Below are positions 22,144 through 57,880 of a DNA stretch of 64,000 bases, piece by piece. Source of the stretch: Apostichopus japonicus (Eukaryota > Echinodermata > Holothuroidea > Aspidochirotida > Stichopodidae); the NCBI RefSeq assembly GCF_037975245.1, contig NC_092571.1, positions 23,007,564 through 23,071,563 of the forward strand. The letters run 5' to 3'. The notes beneath the pieces were generated by a model. That model was not told the DNA's origin. It made no database searches and was given only the letters and a program-made list of their open reading frames with translations. Within the stretch, counting starts at the first letter, position 1; each line of letters starts with the position of its first letter. Position numbers and translations under genes: made by a program.

Positions 22144-23520
22144 CTTGAACAGAATAATTAAAAAGACATGAATACATGATAAAAATGTATTAGATGTTTC
22201 TGCAACATGTAACTTGCTAACTATTGTTACCCGACCCAGGAAAGAAAATATATCTAGGATTTATGAAATATGCAGTAATCATATATTAAAAAAAATGAAG
22301 TCATCCAAACCAGATAAACTGAACAATCTTGAAAGATAAAGTTCTAACTGAGACGAAACAATGTGATAACGACTGGGATTTATTCCATAAGAGATTTTTG
22401 TGACCGGTGATGAACAGATGAACGCTAATGTACATATTTATTATCTTCTTTAGATACTGAACCCTTTTATGCATTACAGTATTTGAGGAACAGACACGAC
22501 ACTTTTTCCATTTCTTGATATGCGGGAAGAGTGGAATATATCAATGTTAATGAAATGAACGGCGAATGTTATGTTATCGTTCTTAAGGAATGTACTAAAC
22601 ATATACCAAATTTTTCAATACCAGCGGAAAGTAGCGTTTCAAAGTATAACAACTGTGGAGAAAATAAAAAAATTTCTGCATAAATGAATAATCTGGATGC
22701 AAACATTATTTGTGACCTATGAAAAAGTAGTGTTATGCAAGTATGCTGTTAATCTGTGGGTTCAATTTATCAATTTAATGTTAAAATCAATGAAATCATT
22801 AATATTACTAGTAGAGTCCGTAGTTGTACTCATATTCCAGCAAAGTTACCTGTGTTCGTACTCGACCTTGTGGTTAGTACTCGAACTGGTTCCGTCCGTG
22901 CATTTTTGTATTGTAAAATTTGATCTAATGCAAATTCAATAGTTGTTCTTGCTCTTATGGAGGTTTTTCTTACTTATGACAGTGAAACTTACATACTTGT
23001 ACTCGTAATCATAAATTTGGGTACTTACATGCTATTACTCATCCTCATAACATGGGTACTTACAAGCTTGGAGTCGTATTAGTAACATACTCGTACTCAC
23101 ATCATGTTGTATACTAAAACTAAGTCTAAAAGACCAAAAGTCTGCCAACGGAAACGGAGAAAGCGAGGAAGAAAAATACCGTGACTAAAAACGTCGCAAA
23201 ATGTATTGCAATTTAACAATGCATTACAGCATTTTACGACAGACGCACATATTTGAACCTGCGACATAATCTAAGATATTTTTCTCCGTTCTTCTTCCAA
23301 ATTTGATACAGATTACTCTTACGTCATATATATTACCTTCTTGATCCGGAATTAATGCGTTCATTTCGTTGAGTTTATTGGCGATTCTCTCCTCTGGAAC
23401 TGGAAAGAGTGCTATGGTTCCGGCAAAGCCGATCCCTGTGAGTTCGGGAAACGTTTCTGCTACAGATGCTTGACAGAAGTAGAACATGTAGAGAACAGTC
23501 AAAGCTGAGAACGACTTCAT
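21401..23520 (-). CDS. secreted 308-residue protein, two exons, unknown family
   Basis: Exon 1 is 23520-23337 and exon 2 is 22143-21401. The donor is AAG/GTAATA and the acceptor TTCTGTTCAAG/GT; phase 1 matches on both sides, forming a Gly codon. The product starts MKSFSALTVLYMFYFCQASVA, a clear signal peptide with cleavage before ETFPELTG. An upstream in-frame ATG at 23541 would add seven residues, but the inner ATG gives the cleaner signal. The mature part has no transmembrane segment and eight cysteines, all in exon 2 (including an ECC pair), suggesting up to four disulfides. A TATA-like box lies about 95 bases upstream of the start. I do not recognise the fold or family; the role is unknown, probably extracellular. 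A decayed duplicate sits at 26725-27261, and its conserved stretches support that exon 2 is real coding sequence. Confidence 0.8.
22800..23105. repeat. cluster of degenerate ACTCGTA words inside the intron
   Basis: Irregularly spaced variants such as TTCGTACTCGACC, TTAGTACTCGAACT, CTTGTACTCGTAATC, ATTACTCATCC and CATACTCGTACTCAC. It lies within the single intron (22144-23336) of the secreted-protein gene. The same word family, inverted, occurs at 60860-61165. Confidence 0.6.
23337..23520 (-). CDS. exon 1 of the secreted-protein gene (signal peptide exon)
   Basis: 184 bp: 61 codons plus one base, ending IPDQE then G of a split Gly codon at the GTAATA donor. Reading past the donor gives an unrelated tail and a stop at 23224. 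Confidence 0.75.
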
Positions 23521-23612
23521 CTTGATGAGAGAAAGAAACAACTTCGTTGGTGAAATTCAAAGTCTCACAAACAAAACTCTTTACTGAATGAATGACCAGA
23601 AGGTTGTGTGGA

Positions 23613-23619
23613 TATTTAT
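23613..23619 (-). promoter_or_regulatory. TATA-like box of the secreted-protein gene
   Basis: ATAAATA on the minus strand, 93 bases before the start codon at 23520. A transcription start about 30 bases on would leave a 5' UTR near 65 bases. Position and sequence fit; not proven. Confidence 0.4.
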
Positions 23620-24164
23620 GCTCAGTACGACCTTTCCTCCATACGGAAGTTGAGAAGTGGCATCATGATGAAACAATAATTACGGGTAAATTTAATTTTT
23701 GAAATAGCTTGTGAGGATTTGTAAGTTATTTTGGTGTAATTCCTTAGTTTTTGATGTATTTATAGTTAGGATAAACCACTTCATAGGCTCTAAGCAACGA
23801 TGAGTTTCTTGTGAAACAATAACATGACTTATTTGCTGTGCGAGAGAGGAACATCTAGAAACTATTGTGTAATTTAGATTTAAGTCGTTGACATAAATGT
23901 CAGACCATTTTTTACTAATGATTCTATTTTGATTTTGATCACATCTCAACCTTATAAAGGGACAACAAATGAATTCCACCAAATGCAAAATCAATGCGGG
24001 CCTCATTAAAATGTTAAAGAGAACAGCAATGGAACGTCCCTGTATGAAATGATCTTTAGAAGCTACCTTACACCGATAAAAACTATTTCATTAGAAAGGA
24101 TTTTTACTTTTGGTATTTTTGGCTCAAGTTTAATTAGAACTTTCAATATTTAAGGTTATGCACT

Positions 24165-24515
24165 GGCAAATGCCAATGCAATGGTGTGTAGAATTTTTTT
24201 CACGGTTAGTAACTGCCTCAGTAAAATGCCTGGTATAGCTTTAGGAAATTGTCTAAAATCAAAATTACACAAGGTCAAAATTTGTTTTCTCACGTAGAAG
24301 AACCGGAACGAAAAAAGGGAGGTGTTGCTGGTTGAAATTTTAAAAATTATTGCTCTAAATAAGACATACAGTGACAAAGCATTACGTCGCTTCCGATTTA
24401 GCATTTCGTTTCGTCCTTAGTTTGTGAGCTTTCGATATTAGTCTTGAAAGTTAGGACATAAGTTAGGCACAAAATTGATTTTAACATGTTGTAGACCGTT
24501 TTAATTACACTGCTT
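24165..24515. repeat. upstream flank shared with the decayed gene copy
   Basis: Matches 27420-27745 in order and orientation: GGTGTGTAG, AGTAACTGCCTCAGT, ACACAAGGTCAAAATTTGTT, GGAGGTGTTG, ATTACGTCGC and GTAGACCGTT...AATTACACTGCTT. It is part of the same duplicated block as the gene. Confidence 0.7.
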
Positions 24516-24746
24516 ATAGTCCTCCAGGATGGACTAGTTGGCCTAACTCATAAGATCAGTCCATTGGACGTATTAGGTGGAATACTCCTATTAGCGTCAT
24601 ATTAAGTTGCTGAAAAAACCCTTATGGCCTGGACATTGAACCTTTGTCCTCTTCTTCTTTTTCATTTCACCCATTAAGCACAACATCTTACTGTGATGGT
24701 AACCAATACGAAATTTATCAATGGTAACGTTCTCAACAAGTACATA

Positions 24747-25121
24747 CAGGGGCGTCGGAGCCACGGTACGGCAGGTCCGGCGAACGCCGGACCAATATTC
24801 ACGGCGCAAAGAAAAAAAAATAGTAAAACTAAGAAAAAAAAGTGGCAAAAAATAAAGAACCAAAATGAAACATACTTCAAAATGTGTTTCAGAAGATTAA
24901 TCGGGTACAAAAACAGACAAGGGAGAACGCACAGAAGAAAAGCCTACACCAGCATTGCAGCAATCTGGGAGGCATTTTTGCAAAATTTTCTCCATTACGC
25001 TACGCGCCAACCATGGTGGCGCGTAGCGTAGTTTGACCTGCCAAACGTCCCCCCGATAATTATAATAGATGGCCACACTCTGATCTGCCGTACCAATCCC
25101 AAATAGCTTCCGACGCCACTG
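24747..25121. mobile_element. short DNA transposon with TIRs and internal perfect hairpin
   Basis: The ends are CAGGGGCGTCGGA and, inverted, CAGTGGCGTCGGA. A second shared inner block, GGTACGGCAG, lies 20-30 bases inside each end. ACATA occurs directly on both sides. No transposase coding is present. Near the middle, TACGCTACGCGCCA at 24996-25009 and its exact inverse at 25017-25030 form a 14-bp stem with a 7-base loop. Confidence 0.65.
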
Positions 25122-25129
25122 ACATATCT

Positions 25130-26615
25130 GCACTGGCTGGCAGGAGCAAATGGAGATCTTACTTTTTGCATGAAGAAGAAAGTTATTATATTGACGATCA
25201 TATTCTGCAAAAAGAGAAAGAGAGAGTCTTGTTAGAGGCCACGCAGTTGCAGTGTTTCCTTTATTATACCCCTCTTATCTTCCATATCATTGGAACTAAC
25301 TGCCACATCTACACCAGAAGGGTAGGCATATCACCAGTGCAATTGGCATCAGCTTCATCAGCTTTACAAGCAGTAACGTTGAACCTGCTACATGGTTTAA
25401 AGGTTGTTGCACGCCTACCAAACAAGCCTTTCCTTCTACCCATTCGTGTTCATAATATTCCTATGTTATACTTTACAAATAATAGTGTTACCAGTAGGCA
25501 ATTCACTAGTTTTGTGTGTAAGCATTTATGGGAAGCCGAAGCAATTGAATAGCTGAGCATAGAATGATAGAAGACAACATTTACACTGAGAAACTTGTCA
25601 ATATGATCGATGACAACGATTTGGAACGTTGCTTGAACAGGGCCCTCATTCAAGATCTGGGCACAGTTCACTACTTTTTTTAATTTTATTTTGCCCCCAA
25701 ATCTGACAAAATGACTTTTTAAAATAGTGCCAAAGTAACAAGTATATTGTCTCTTTCATTTCATGGCCACAGATCAGTACTAATGCTTACTGGGTGATGG
25801 GAGTGATGAAGGTTTCACAGGGAAAAACGGCCAAGTTGTGTCAAGTTTCCTGTCACACAGGAACATTTGTCCCGCCAGAGGGGCTAAGTAGCACCAAACA
25901 GAGGGACTGATTAAAATACATTCTGTGGAACCAAGAACAACTTAGACATGCATTGGATCCCAGCCATGCTGATGGATGACATCTTATCACACCAGGGAAT
26001 ATGTCCACCATTGGGGACTTGCTTGTTTAAAGTTCAGTATTTGGTATGCATATGGACTATACAACATGAATGAAGCACGATATGAAGAGTCACCCAATAG
26101 ACAGAGATAAACAAAAACGGTATAAGTTATGTACTTTCTGGCTTTCAAGACTTCTCAAACTGTCATAAAAAGAGGTTTAAAGTAGAGTTTAAAAGTTTCA
26201 ACTGTTTCATAATGGTGGGATAATACTATTAGCGTCTATATCAATCCGACCCAAAATGTTCTCATTCAGTAAAGGGGCCAAAGAGCAGCAGAAGAAAATT
26301 TTTTTTTTATATGTTATCAATTAGGATCTGGTTTTGTGTGTCTTGGATGTTTAAGAGCATGAATGAAAGTACATGTGGTGCAAACATTGGGTCAATTGAG
26401 GCAATATTAGAACCCCTCGTGCCTCACAGCAGCAGCGTATGAAAAGTGTTAAATACTGAGTAAAGAGGTTTGTTAACAGGTGAAGAAAACATCAGGCTCT
26501 CAGAGCAAAAGTTCTGCGCGGTCATGATAAGGAAAATTGATAATGCCATGAATGGCCAACTTGTCAGCTTCTATCTAGACTTAATAACCACATTAATTTT
26601 CTGATTTAGTGTGTA
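25130..26615. other. non-coding stretch between transposon and gene duplicate
   Basis: A 128-codon plus frame at 25166-25552 starts MHEEESYYIDDHILQKEKER, then turns hydrophobic without a recognisable domain. No splice support, so not called. Nothing else is recognised. Confidence 0.4.
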
Positions 26616-26619
26616 AGTC

Positions 26620-26724
26620 AATGGGGGTGGGTGAAGCGGCGGGGACGTGAACCTCAGGTTAATAAACCCTGGGTTACACAGCCAAAACTGGCTTTCGGTA
26701 TATAAACGTTCTGAAGTTGGCGTT
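26620..26724. repeat. about 105-bp dispersed repeat, copy 1
   Basis: Shares GGTTAATAAACC, TGGGTTAC, AAAAC-GGCT, AGTATAAACGTTCTGA-type and GTTGGCGTTG blocks with 28262-28366. It abuts and replaces the 3' end of the decayed gene copy. Confidence 0.7.
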
Positions 26725-27261
26725 GACCAATACTCGCAAACGTTGTGCCTATTCTGCGACATAGATGGAGTCAGCTTGTCACGCGCCTTGCACATGTCAA
26801 CCTCATTTACATCTTGTGACTGACAGGCCGAGAAGTCCAACTCGTGATTAACGGAGAACATGAGTTCATCAATATATTCATTCATGTCAGCGTTGACGAC
26901 GTAATCAACAAGATGGCAAGACTCGGCTTCTTCCCAAGACACGCTGCGAACTCCGTAATGAAGAACTCATCAACTTGTGTGACCGGTAATGCCATATTAG
27001 GGTTAAGAAATGGTTTCTCTGTCGACACAAAGCTACTGATATGCACCTTGTACTGCGGAGGACCATTGGCGTCTGGTCCGGTCAAAAGCGGTATGAAGAA
27101 TGAAACCAAGGGTGTGTCTAGTGAGTATTGGCCAGCAGCATCGTTGGGTAAGTTGTCTTTGAACGACTTCGATGAGAAGTTGCCAATTCCAACAACAATA
27201 ACATGCTTGCCTGGCGCAAGGAACTCCGACAGAATGCGGTAGTTGGGTAAATTCAAAGTAC
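26725..27261 (-). pseudogene. decayed duplicate of the secreted-protein gene (exon 2 only)
   Basis: Strong similarity to exon 2 at 22143-21576, including the acceptor (CCGTTCAAG/GT at 27262). Three breaks are visible. First, a 31-bp deletion near 26948 (relative to about 21800-21830 in the intact gene) shifts the frame. Second, the last 59 or so codons are missing and replaced at 26724 by a dispersed repeat. Third, exon 1, its promoter and most of the intron are gone: sequence jumps from intron-like (about 27400) to upstream-flank-like (27420) DNA. The open frames that remain (27280-26882 and 26942-26571) are pieces on either side of the frameshift. It is very likely non-functional. Confidence 0.8.
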
Positions 27262-27419
27262 CTTGAACGGAATAATTCAAAAGACATGAATACAGGATGA
27301 AAATGTGTTGGATTTTTCATGTTTCTGCAACATGTAACCTGCTTGTTATTGTTACCCTACCTAGGAAATAAATTATATCTGGAATTTATAAAATATGCAG
27401 TCAAATGAAGTCAATCGTG

Positions 27420-27745
27420 CGATGGTGTGTAGCATATTTTCACAGTTAGTAACTGCCTCAGTTATATGCCTAGTAAAAGTTTCCAAAATAACACAAGGTC
27501 AAAATTTGTTTCCTCATGTAGAAGAAAAGGAACGAACAAAAGGAGGTGTTGATGGTTGATATTTAAACAAGTATTGTTTTGAATAAACGATACAGTGACA
27601 TACTATTACGTCGCCTCCGATTTAGTATGATCGTTTGAATTCGTTCTTACTTAGTGAGGTTTCAATATCAGTGCTGAATGTAATGGTTTAAGTACAATAT
27701 TTAATGTTAACATTTTGTAGACCGTTCAATTACACTGCTTTCTGT
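27420..27745. repeat. duplicated upstream flank of the decayed gene copy
   Basis: Counterpart of 24165-24515. Compared with the intact locus, about 1.9 kb holding exon 1 has been lost just before this block. Confidence 0.65.
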
Positions 27746-28261
27746 ATGTAGTGCTTTAAATGGTAGGCCTAGTGGTAAGACTACGACCATTTGTTATGTC
27801 ATCATTTCTGATTGGTTGTAATATAGTTCAACGATATATAATAACAGCCTTAGTGTATCCTATTTTGCCCGACGATATGACAAATACCTACGAAAGTGTG
27901 GTATAGAGAAAGGTGGCGTTCAGAACATTTCACATGTGTGGGTCGAATTCAAAAGTTCCCCGGACTGATTAAAGTAGGGACCTAAACTTTTCCCTTCAAC
28001 TGTCGATGGACTATTCCCCCGCCCCACCCTCCCTGGCGCACGTAGGGGTGGGGTGAGAAGTATATATTGTACATTGTGGGTTTCATTACGCTATCGATAC
28101 AGCTGATAGTCGTTAGAGATAACACGGTAAAGCAAATGCTTCTAAACGGTTTCCAATACTCGCAGAAATAATTTGGACACCTTAAACCATTTATATGGAT
28201 GAACTTACCTTTGCAGGAAAATTTGTTGCTTATAGTAGTTTCTCATCCCTCGGAGCCTATC

Positions 28262-28366
28262 TCGCAACCCAGGGGTGGTTGAGTGAGGTGGGACGTTAAC
28301 TTCAGGTTAATAAACCATGGGTTACCGGCAAAACCGGCTCTCAGTATAAACGTTCTGACGTTGGCG
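28262..28366. repeat. about 105-bp dispersed repeat, copy 2
   Basis: Same orientation as 26620-26724, so the two copies bracket the decayed gene duplicate. Shared blocks are listed under copy 1. Confidence 0.7.
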
Positions 28367-28369
28367 TTG

Positions 28370-31300
28370 TTAACACAAGAAAGTAATGAAACTATGTATA
28401 CGATAATTTCTTCTTTGTTTCAAATTTAGTAATTAGCAAGAAGGAACTGTGATTTAAGATTTCTAAGTAGAAGAAATATATAACTGATTATTATCAACAA
28501 CGGTGTAGTCTACAAGACACTATTCTCCGAAATGCATGATACAACGTGCAAGCCGTTGGCATTTGATACTTTAAAGAGCTGGTAATCCATCCCATTAGTT
28601 GACATACATGGAGCTGTTGATAAACACACACTATAGAGTCATAAACAGAGATCAAATCAAATCACGTCTCAGTTTCAAATTCTTCAAATACCAGCAGATG
28701 AATTGGCAATCATCGGTAGTACCAGAGCCTGTTATAAAATACTACATACGTTTACCAGTACCCCTTATCCCAAATGGATAAAAAAGAGCCACTTTTAATA
28801 AAAGATGGCTACTCTTCCTACAAATCTGAGTCGTCTTTTCGATTTGACCTGCTTTAAAATTGTAAACCATTTGGCTATATAACTGTTTCAATTATCTCGA
28901 AGTTAAAGGCACCATGCCTATATGTTACTAGGAATTTAAAAAAATTGAAAACCAACGCTCATGAAACGTGTATTATAATATGTGCATTGTAAAACTCAAG
29001 ACAACAAGATGATTATTTTTTTAAATTTGAAAGGTAAACAGGAAGACACAAATACTATAATTAACCTAATACACACGTATTTTTTTGTGCTAAATAAATT
29101 TCTTTCTAGAATACCTTTGAACGCACTGCACTGTTTATCCCAATCTTGTTTTTCCTCAATATCTTCAATGTCTCTATCAACATGTTAACTATAATGAAAT
29201 GTATGTTTTAAAGAATGGAAGTGTTTAAACTGACAATTTAATTAAATTATTAGTTGTTCCCTTGCTAAACTTAATAACTTAATCACAGCAGGTTAAGTTA
29301 AAGGATCTTAACATAGAATGATGATACAGTTTGTACATAAATCTGCATCTAAAAGGGCGACAAAAGAGTTCACTTGATGCGTATAGCACAACTGTTGTCA
29401 ATTTAATCAATGATAATTTTCAAAAAGGAACTTAAAAAAAAAAACAGAAAAGAAAAAGAAAAAATAACGTTCATTTCTTCAATCAGCACTCAGTTAAGGA
29501 TCGTGTGATATTGTTTAAAACTGCACAATAATTATGTGTGGAATGACCGATTTCATTCTTTGATGAAGATCGAACTACGAAGTTCAGTTTACGAAAGTCG
29601 TCGATGAACGAACAGTATAGTCGAAACTAATCTCATGAATATTTATATTAATCAGCCAATGACAGTGATGTATTTTTTGGGGGGCATTTATACATGACAC
29701 AAATACTACACGTGTACTTGTTTATATTTTTACAAGAATAATATAAAGATACACTAGAAACTGTCAAAGTGCATTTACTACCCTGAAATCTAATTGCAGT
29801 GGATAGAAAAAGAATAAAATAGTATGAATAATACACAATATTGAAAATATTTACAAGATTCTCTTCTCTCAAATTCTTTACGAAGTTCATAAAAGTTCCC
29901 TCTGTTTGTACGTTACGTTATTAAGTGTCTCACAGTGTTTGATTTAACGTTAGATGTGAATGATTTGCGCAAAAAAAAAAGCATTTTAAATAACATAATT
30001 AACTCTAGGCATGATAAAATTCAAGAAATGGAGTGTGCCATGGTGTCTATTTCTACACGATGACGTAATTTTGATCTTCTCAATAATGTCCTCTGTTGAT
30101 TCACTTCATAAAAGTTGGATTATATTGGTTAAAGAAAAGCAAATGAGCAATATTTTCACAGGCTTTGCGTATTACATTAATATATCATGACCTTTACAAA
30201 CAAAATTATGTACACGGTACTCCATCAGGGACAAATTAGAAATGTTCCCAGAACATCATTTAAAAACAATGAATTCAATTACAGCAATCTGAAATTGAAA
30301 TGCTAATGTCTAGTGAATTGTCTTTAGTATCAGCAATGGGTGTTGGGAGTCCCCAAAGGCAGTTTATAAATATACCCAGTTAGGCCATTATCTGCAAAGG
30401 ACATGTGATTAATTTCTTTAAACTTTACATCGTAAATTCACAAGCTATGTTGCTAGAACTGTAATCAAATCACTAGCTGTGTTAAGAAAGCTAGATAGCC
30501 TTGATTTAACATCATGTTAAATGTAGCATCATTTTAATACTTTTATTTCATAAACGAAACATGCCGCTATTGAAATAAGGTGATGATATGGAACGCTATT
30601 CGGTTAACAAACCTCTATTGGAATTTAAAGGGAAAACAAAGTTGTCACACCAAGCAATTTGACAACTTCTCTCCCAAGAATCCAATATTCTTAATTTAAA
30701 AGTGTGTACTATGCAATAATGTGTAAACTTCATGCTTGTTAAGTGGAAACGTAAACTTGCCTTTGCTTTTCATCGTTCTTATAGATTTCATAATTGAAAC
30801 TACTTTTTCTTTTGGTTGAAGTAAGTTGATACCTTGCCAAAAGTAAAATAAAAATCCATCGGATAGCTGAATTATTTTCCCTGGTAATATAATCATTTCC
30901 GCTTTAAAGGAAAACAAAGTAACCATAGATGTCAATCTACTTTACCAAATATAGTTAATAAAGTGCAATACCGTATATCTCAATAAAGGAAAAAGCCATG
31001 AAACTATATATTTGATTTGGATCAATGTGCTTCGTCTCACATCTGACAATTTGCTTACTTATGATCTGCTTGGAATTTCAAAGTTACGAATCACTGTTAC
31101 TCCCGATGTTAATAATTTACCAAATAAACATCTTTGGATACTTATCTGTGTGGGACAAGGGCGAGTCGGCACATTGTACATAAACTTTAGCACTGAATTG
31201 TTTGGAACCGGTATCATAATTATTATTATCATTAGTACTATCATCTTAGTATTATGAGAAAGTTTTTAAAATCGCCTAGTTCAAATCTTATATGTCTGAC

Positions 31301-32320
31301 CATCTCTACGAAATATCATAAAGCACGTATCATAGCAACGAATATGTGAATTGGTGTACGGAATACGGTGTGTTAGAAGGGAAGGGAGAGGACCGGAAGC
31401 CGATTCATTGGATAGCGTGTTCAGTTGCCTTCTATTATTATACGTTTCGTCTTCTGATTGCACGCTTCATCCTCTCTCTTCGTTGTCATCCGCTGAACAT
31501 TTCACCGGGCAGGGCTTATTCGTCATGTGCTTCCCCGTTTGCCATTTTGTTCTATGTCATTGACACATCTTCCATACTACTACTACTATACAAGTGCAGA
31601 CGCCATGTTGCCACGTGAAACCTATATCCATAAGCAGTGTCATTTAAATGGTATTAATTAGCTAATTTCCGTCAAACCACTCTGTTAGTGACTCTTCGTG
31701 GTATCAATAACTTGTTGTTGTAGCATCATCTATACATGTGGAAACAAAGAAAGAAGGAAAGTCGTTTGTAGCAAGCGTGGTAAACTTATAATTTATGAAC
31801 TGAGGGTGGGCGAAGCATCCGGAATCCCGAGATTGTTCAAAGGCCTGTTATGTCTATGCTTTAGGTTTATGGTAAACGTGTTGATAGTGGTTCATACTAC
31901 ATATGATGCATTAACTGTTGTAAGTATTATATGATGGAAAGTTATCATAACACTTAATCAGTTAGTAGAAAGCATCGGTAAATGCATTTTCATTTCATAA
32001 TTCTTTCAAAGGAAATCTATTCTGATATATGTTGTCTACCTCCTACAGAATTATAATATATTAAACGCTGACTTAAAATCTCCTTAACCCTGACCATGAT
32101 TCCCATGCATTGAAAATGATTATTCTCCCTCTACAGAGCACGCTTCATTGAGAAAAATATTTGGCAGGACAAGAAAAAACGTTCTGGCGATAAAGTACAA
32201 TGTCTCCCTCTCAATTCAGAACTTTAAGATACCGTCCGTAATCAAATCAAACGAGACAGTGTTAAAGATCCAAGTAGAAAACTAATTGTGAAACAGCGAC
32301 ACCCAGTTTAGGCCACTTAC
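28370..32320. other. non-coding or unresolved 3' region of the split membrane-protein gene
   Basis: AT-rich, no recognisable exon. The last exon of the minus-strand split gene should lie here or further left, because exon 4 ends in a strong GTAAGT donor without a stop, but a short terminal exon cannot be identified by eye. Minus frames at 30935-30696 and 29890-29648 follow acceptor-like AGs but are not convincing. Confidence 0.4.
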
Positions 32321-55239
<22,919 letters not shown>

Positions 55240-55332
55240 CTTACTCCTCCACGGACCAAAAGAGAGGTTGGAGAGAACTTTGAGGATGCTCGAAGCAATG
55301 ATCGAGGAATGAGGCGATAACTGGGTAGGAAT

Positions 55333-56971
<1,639 letters not shown>

Positions 56972-57056
<85 letters not shown>

Positions 57057-57176
57057 GAAAATCGTAATGAGTTGGAAAATCAAGAACAGTGAAAAAACTT
57101 CCAACCTCCACCGGGATTCGAACCCGGGCCTCCCACTCTGTACGCGGACACCCTAACCAACTAGGCTATGGACGCT
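56972..57176 (-). repeat. tRNA-derived SINE with (TA)n tail
   Basis: On the minus strand a tRNA-like head (57175-57104) is followed by a short body (57103-57054) and a (TA)n tail (57052-56972). This is the standard layout of a tRNA-derived SINE with a microsatellite 3' end. Confidence 0.7.
57104..57175 (-). tRNA. tRNA-like sequence, SINE head or pseudo-tRNA (anticodon ACA)
   Basis: 72 bases fold as a cloverleaf. The acceptor stem GCGTCCA/TGGAGGT has one mismatch (3-70) and one wobble. The D arm contains TAGCCTAGTTGG (perfect A box). The anticodon stem TCCGC/GTGGG has wobbles around loop GTACAGA, anticodon ACA. The T arm CCGGGTTCGAATCCCGG is perfect (B box). Anticodon ACA would read Cys codon UGU, but A34 Cys tRNAs are not normal in animals. 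With the acceptor mismatch and SINE-like 3' body this is most likely not a working tRNA. Confidence 0.5.
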
Positions 57177-57389
57177 GATTGTATGTCCAGAGGTTCGAAA
57201 CCGGTAAGGAAGGTCGTAATTCCACTGTAGGCGTTTGTCACCTGTATCGAACAATACAAGTTCTGTTTTTGGTGACATATTTTGCCTTATTCTAGAGATC
57301 AAACATGATGCTAACCAACTCGAAATCATTTGTGATTCCCAAAGCCGGATCTCGAAAGAGATACTTTTAACAGACTTTATGTTATCAGG

Positions 57390-57485
57390 ATATATATATA
57401 TATATAAATCAGGATATATATATATATAAATCAGGATATATATATATAAATCAGGATATATATATATATATATGTTTATATGTTT
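57390..57485. repeat. minisatellite of ATCAGGA(TA)n units
   Basis: Four units beginning ATCAGGATATATAT with varying TA length, ending in GTTTATATGTTTATAT. Confidence 0.9.
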
Positions 57486-57714
57486 ATATTTAATTCTGTT
57501 TCAAAAAAGCTACTTGCTTCTAGAACCATGATAGGCAACTGTTTGCGATTGTGACCAATCGTATGTACTTTACCAAGCCTAACGACGGACTGTATATAAA
57601 CATAAGAAGCATATAGTCCACTAAGACATCTATATTAGATATCCTTCTCTCCGTTTGTTTTGGACGATAAATTCTCGCATAATTAGTAGCTACTTTCGAT
57701 TCTAAACTTGTTTT

Positions 57715-57880
57715 TGCTTTGTAATGGCTGCTGGAGCATTACATTGTGTCCTTTGGCAAGATACTTAATCTCAATTACCTCTCTTCACCCATGTGTGTAA
57801 ATGGGGACCTGCAAGGTAACTTTTAAAAATAACTGCATACGCGCAACCTGTATGAGAAGCATGTCCCTCCAGGGACGCGT
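57715..57880 (+). repeat. invertebrate SINE-type repeat remnant
   Basis: GGCAAGATACTTAATCTCAA, then CTTCACCCATGTGTGTAAAT and GGGGACCTGCAAGG resemble a repeat core common in marine invertebrate genomes (aag-cacttaatc-caatt...acccagctgtaaatgggtacctg). The family name is not certain. Confidence 0.45.

Noticed and set aside
25166..25552. 128-codon frame starting MHEEESYYIDD
   Set aside because: The charged start is suggestive, but the remainder has no recognisable domain, duplicate or splice evidence.
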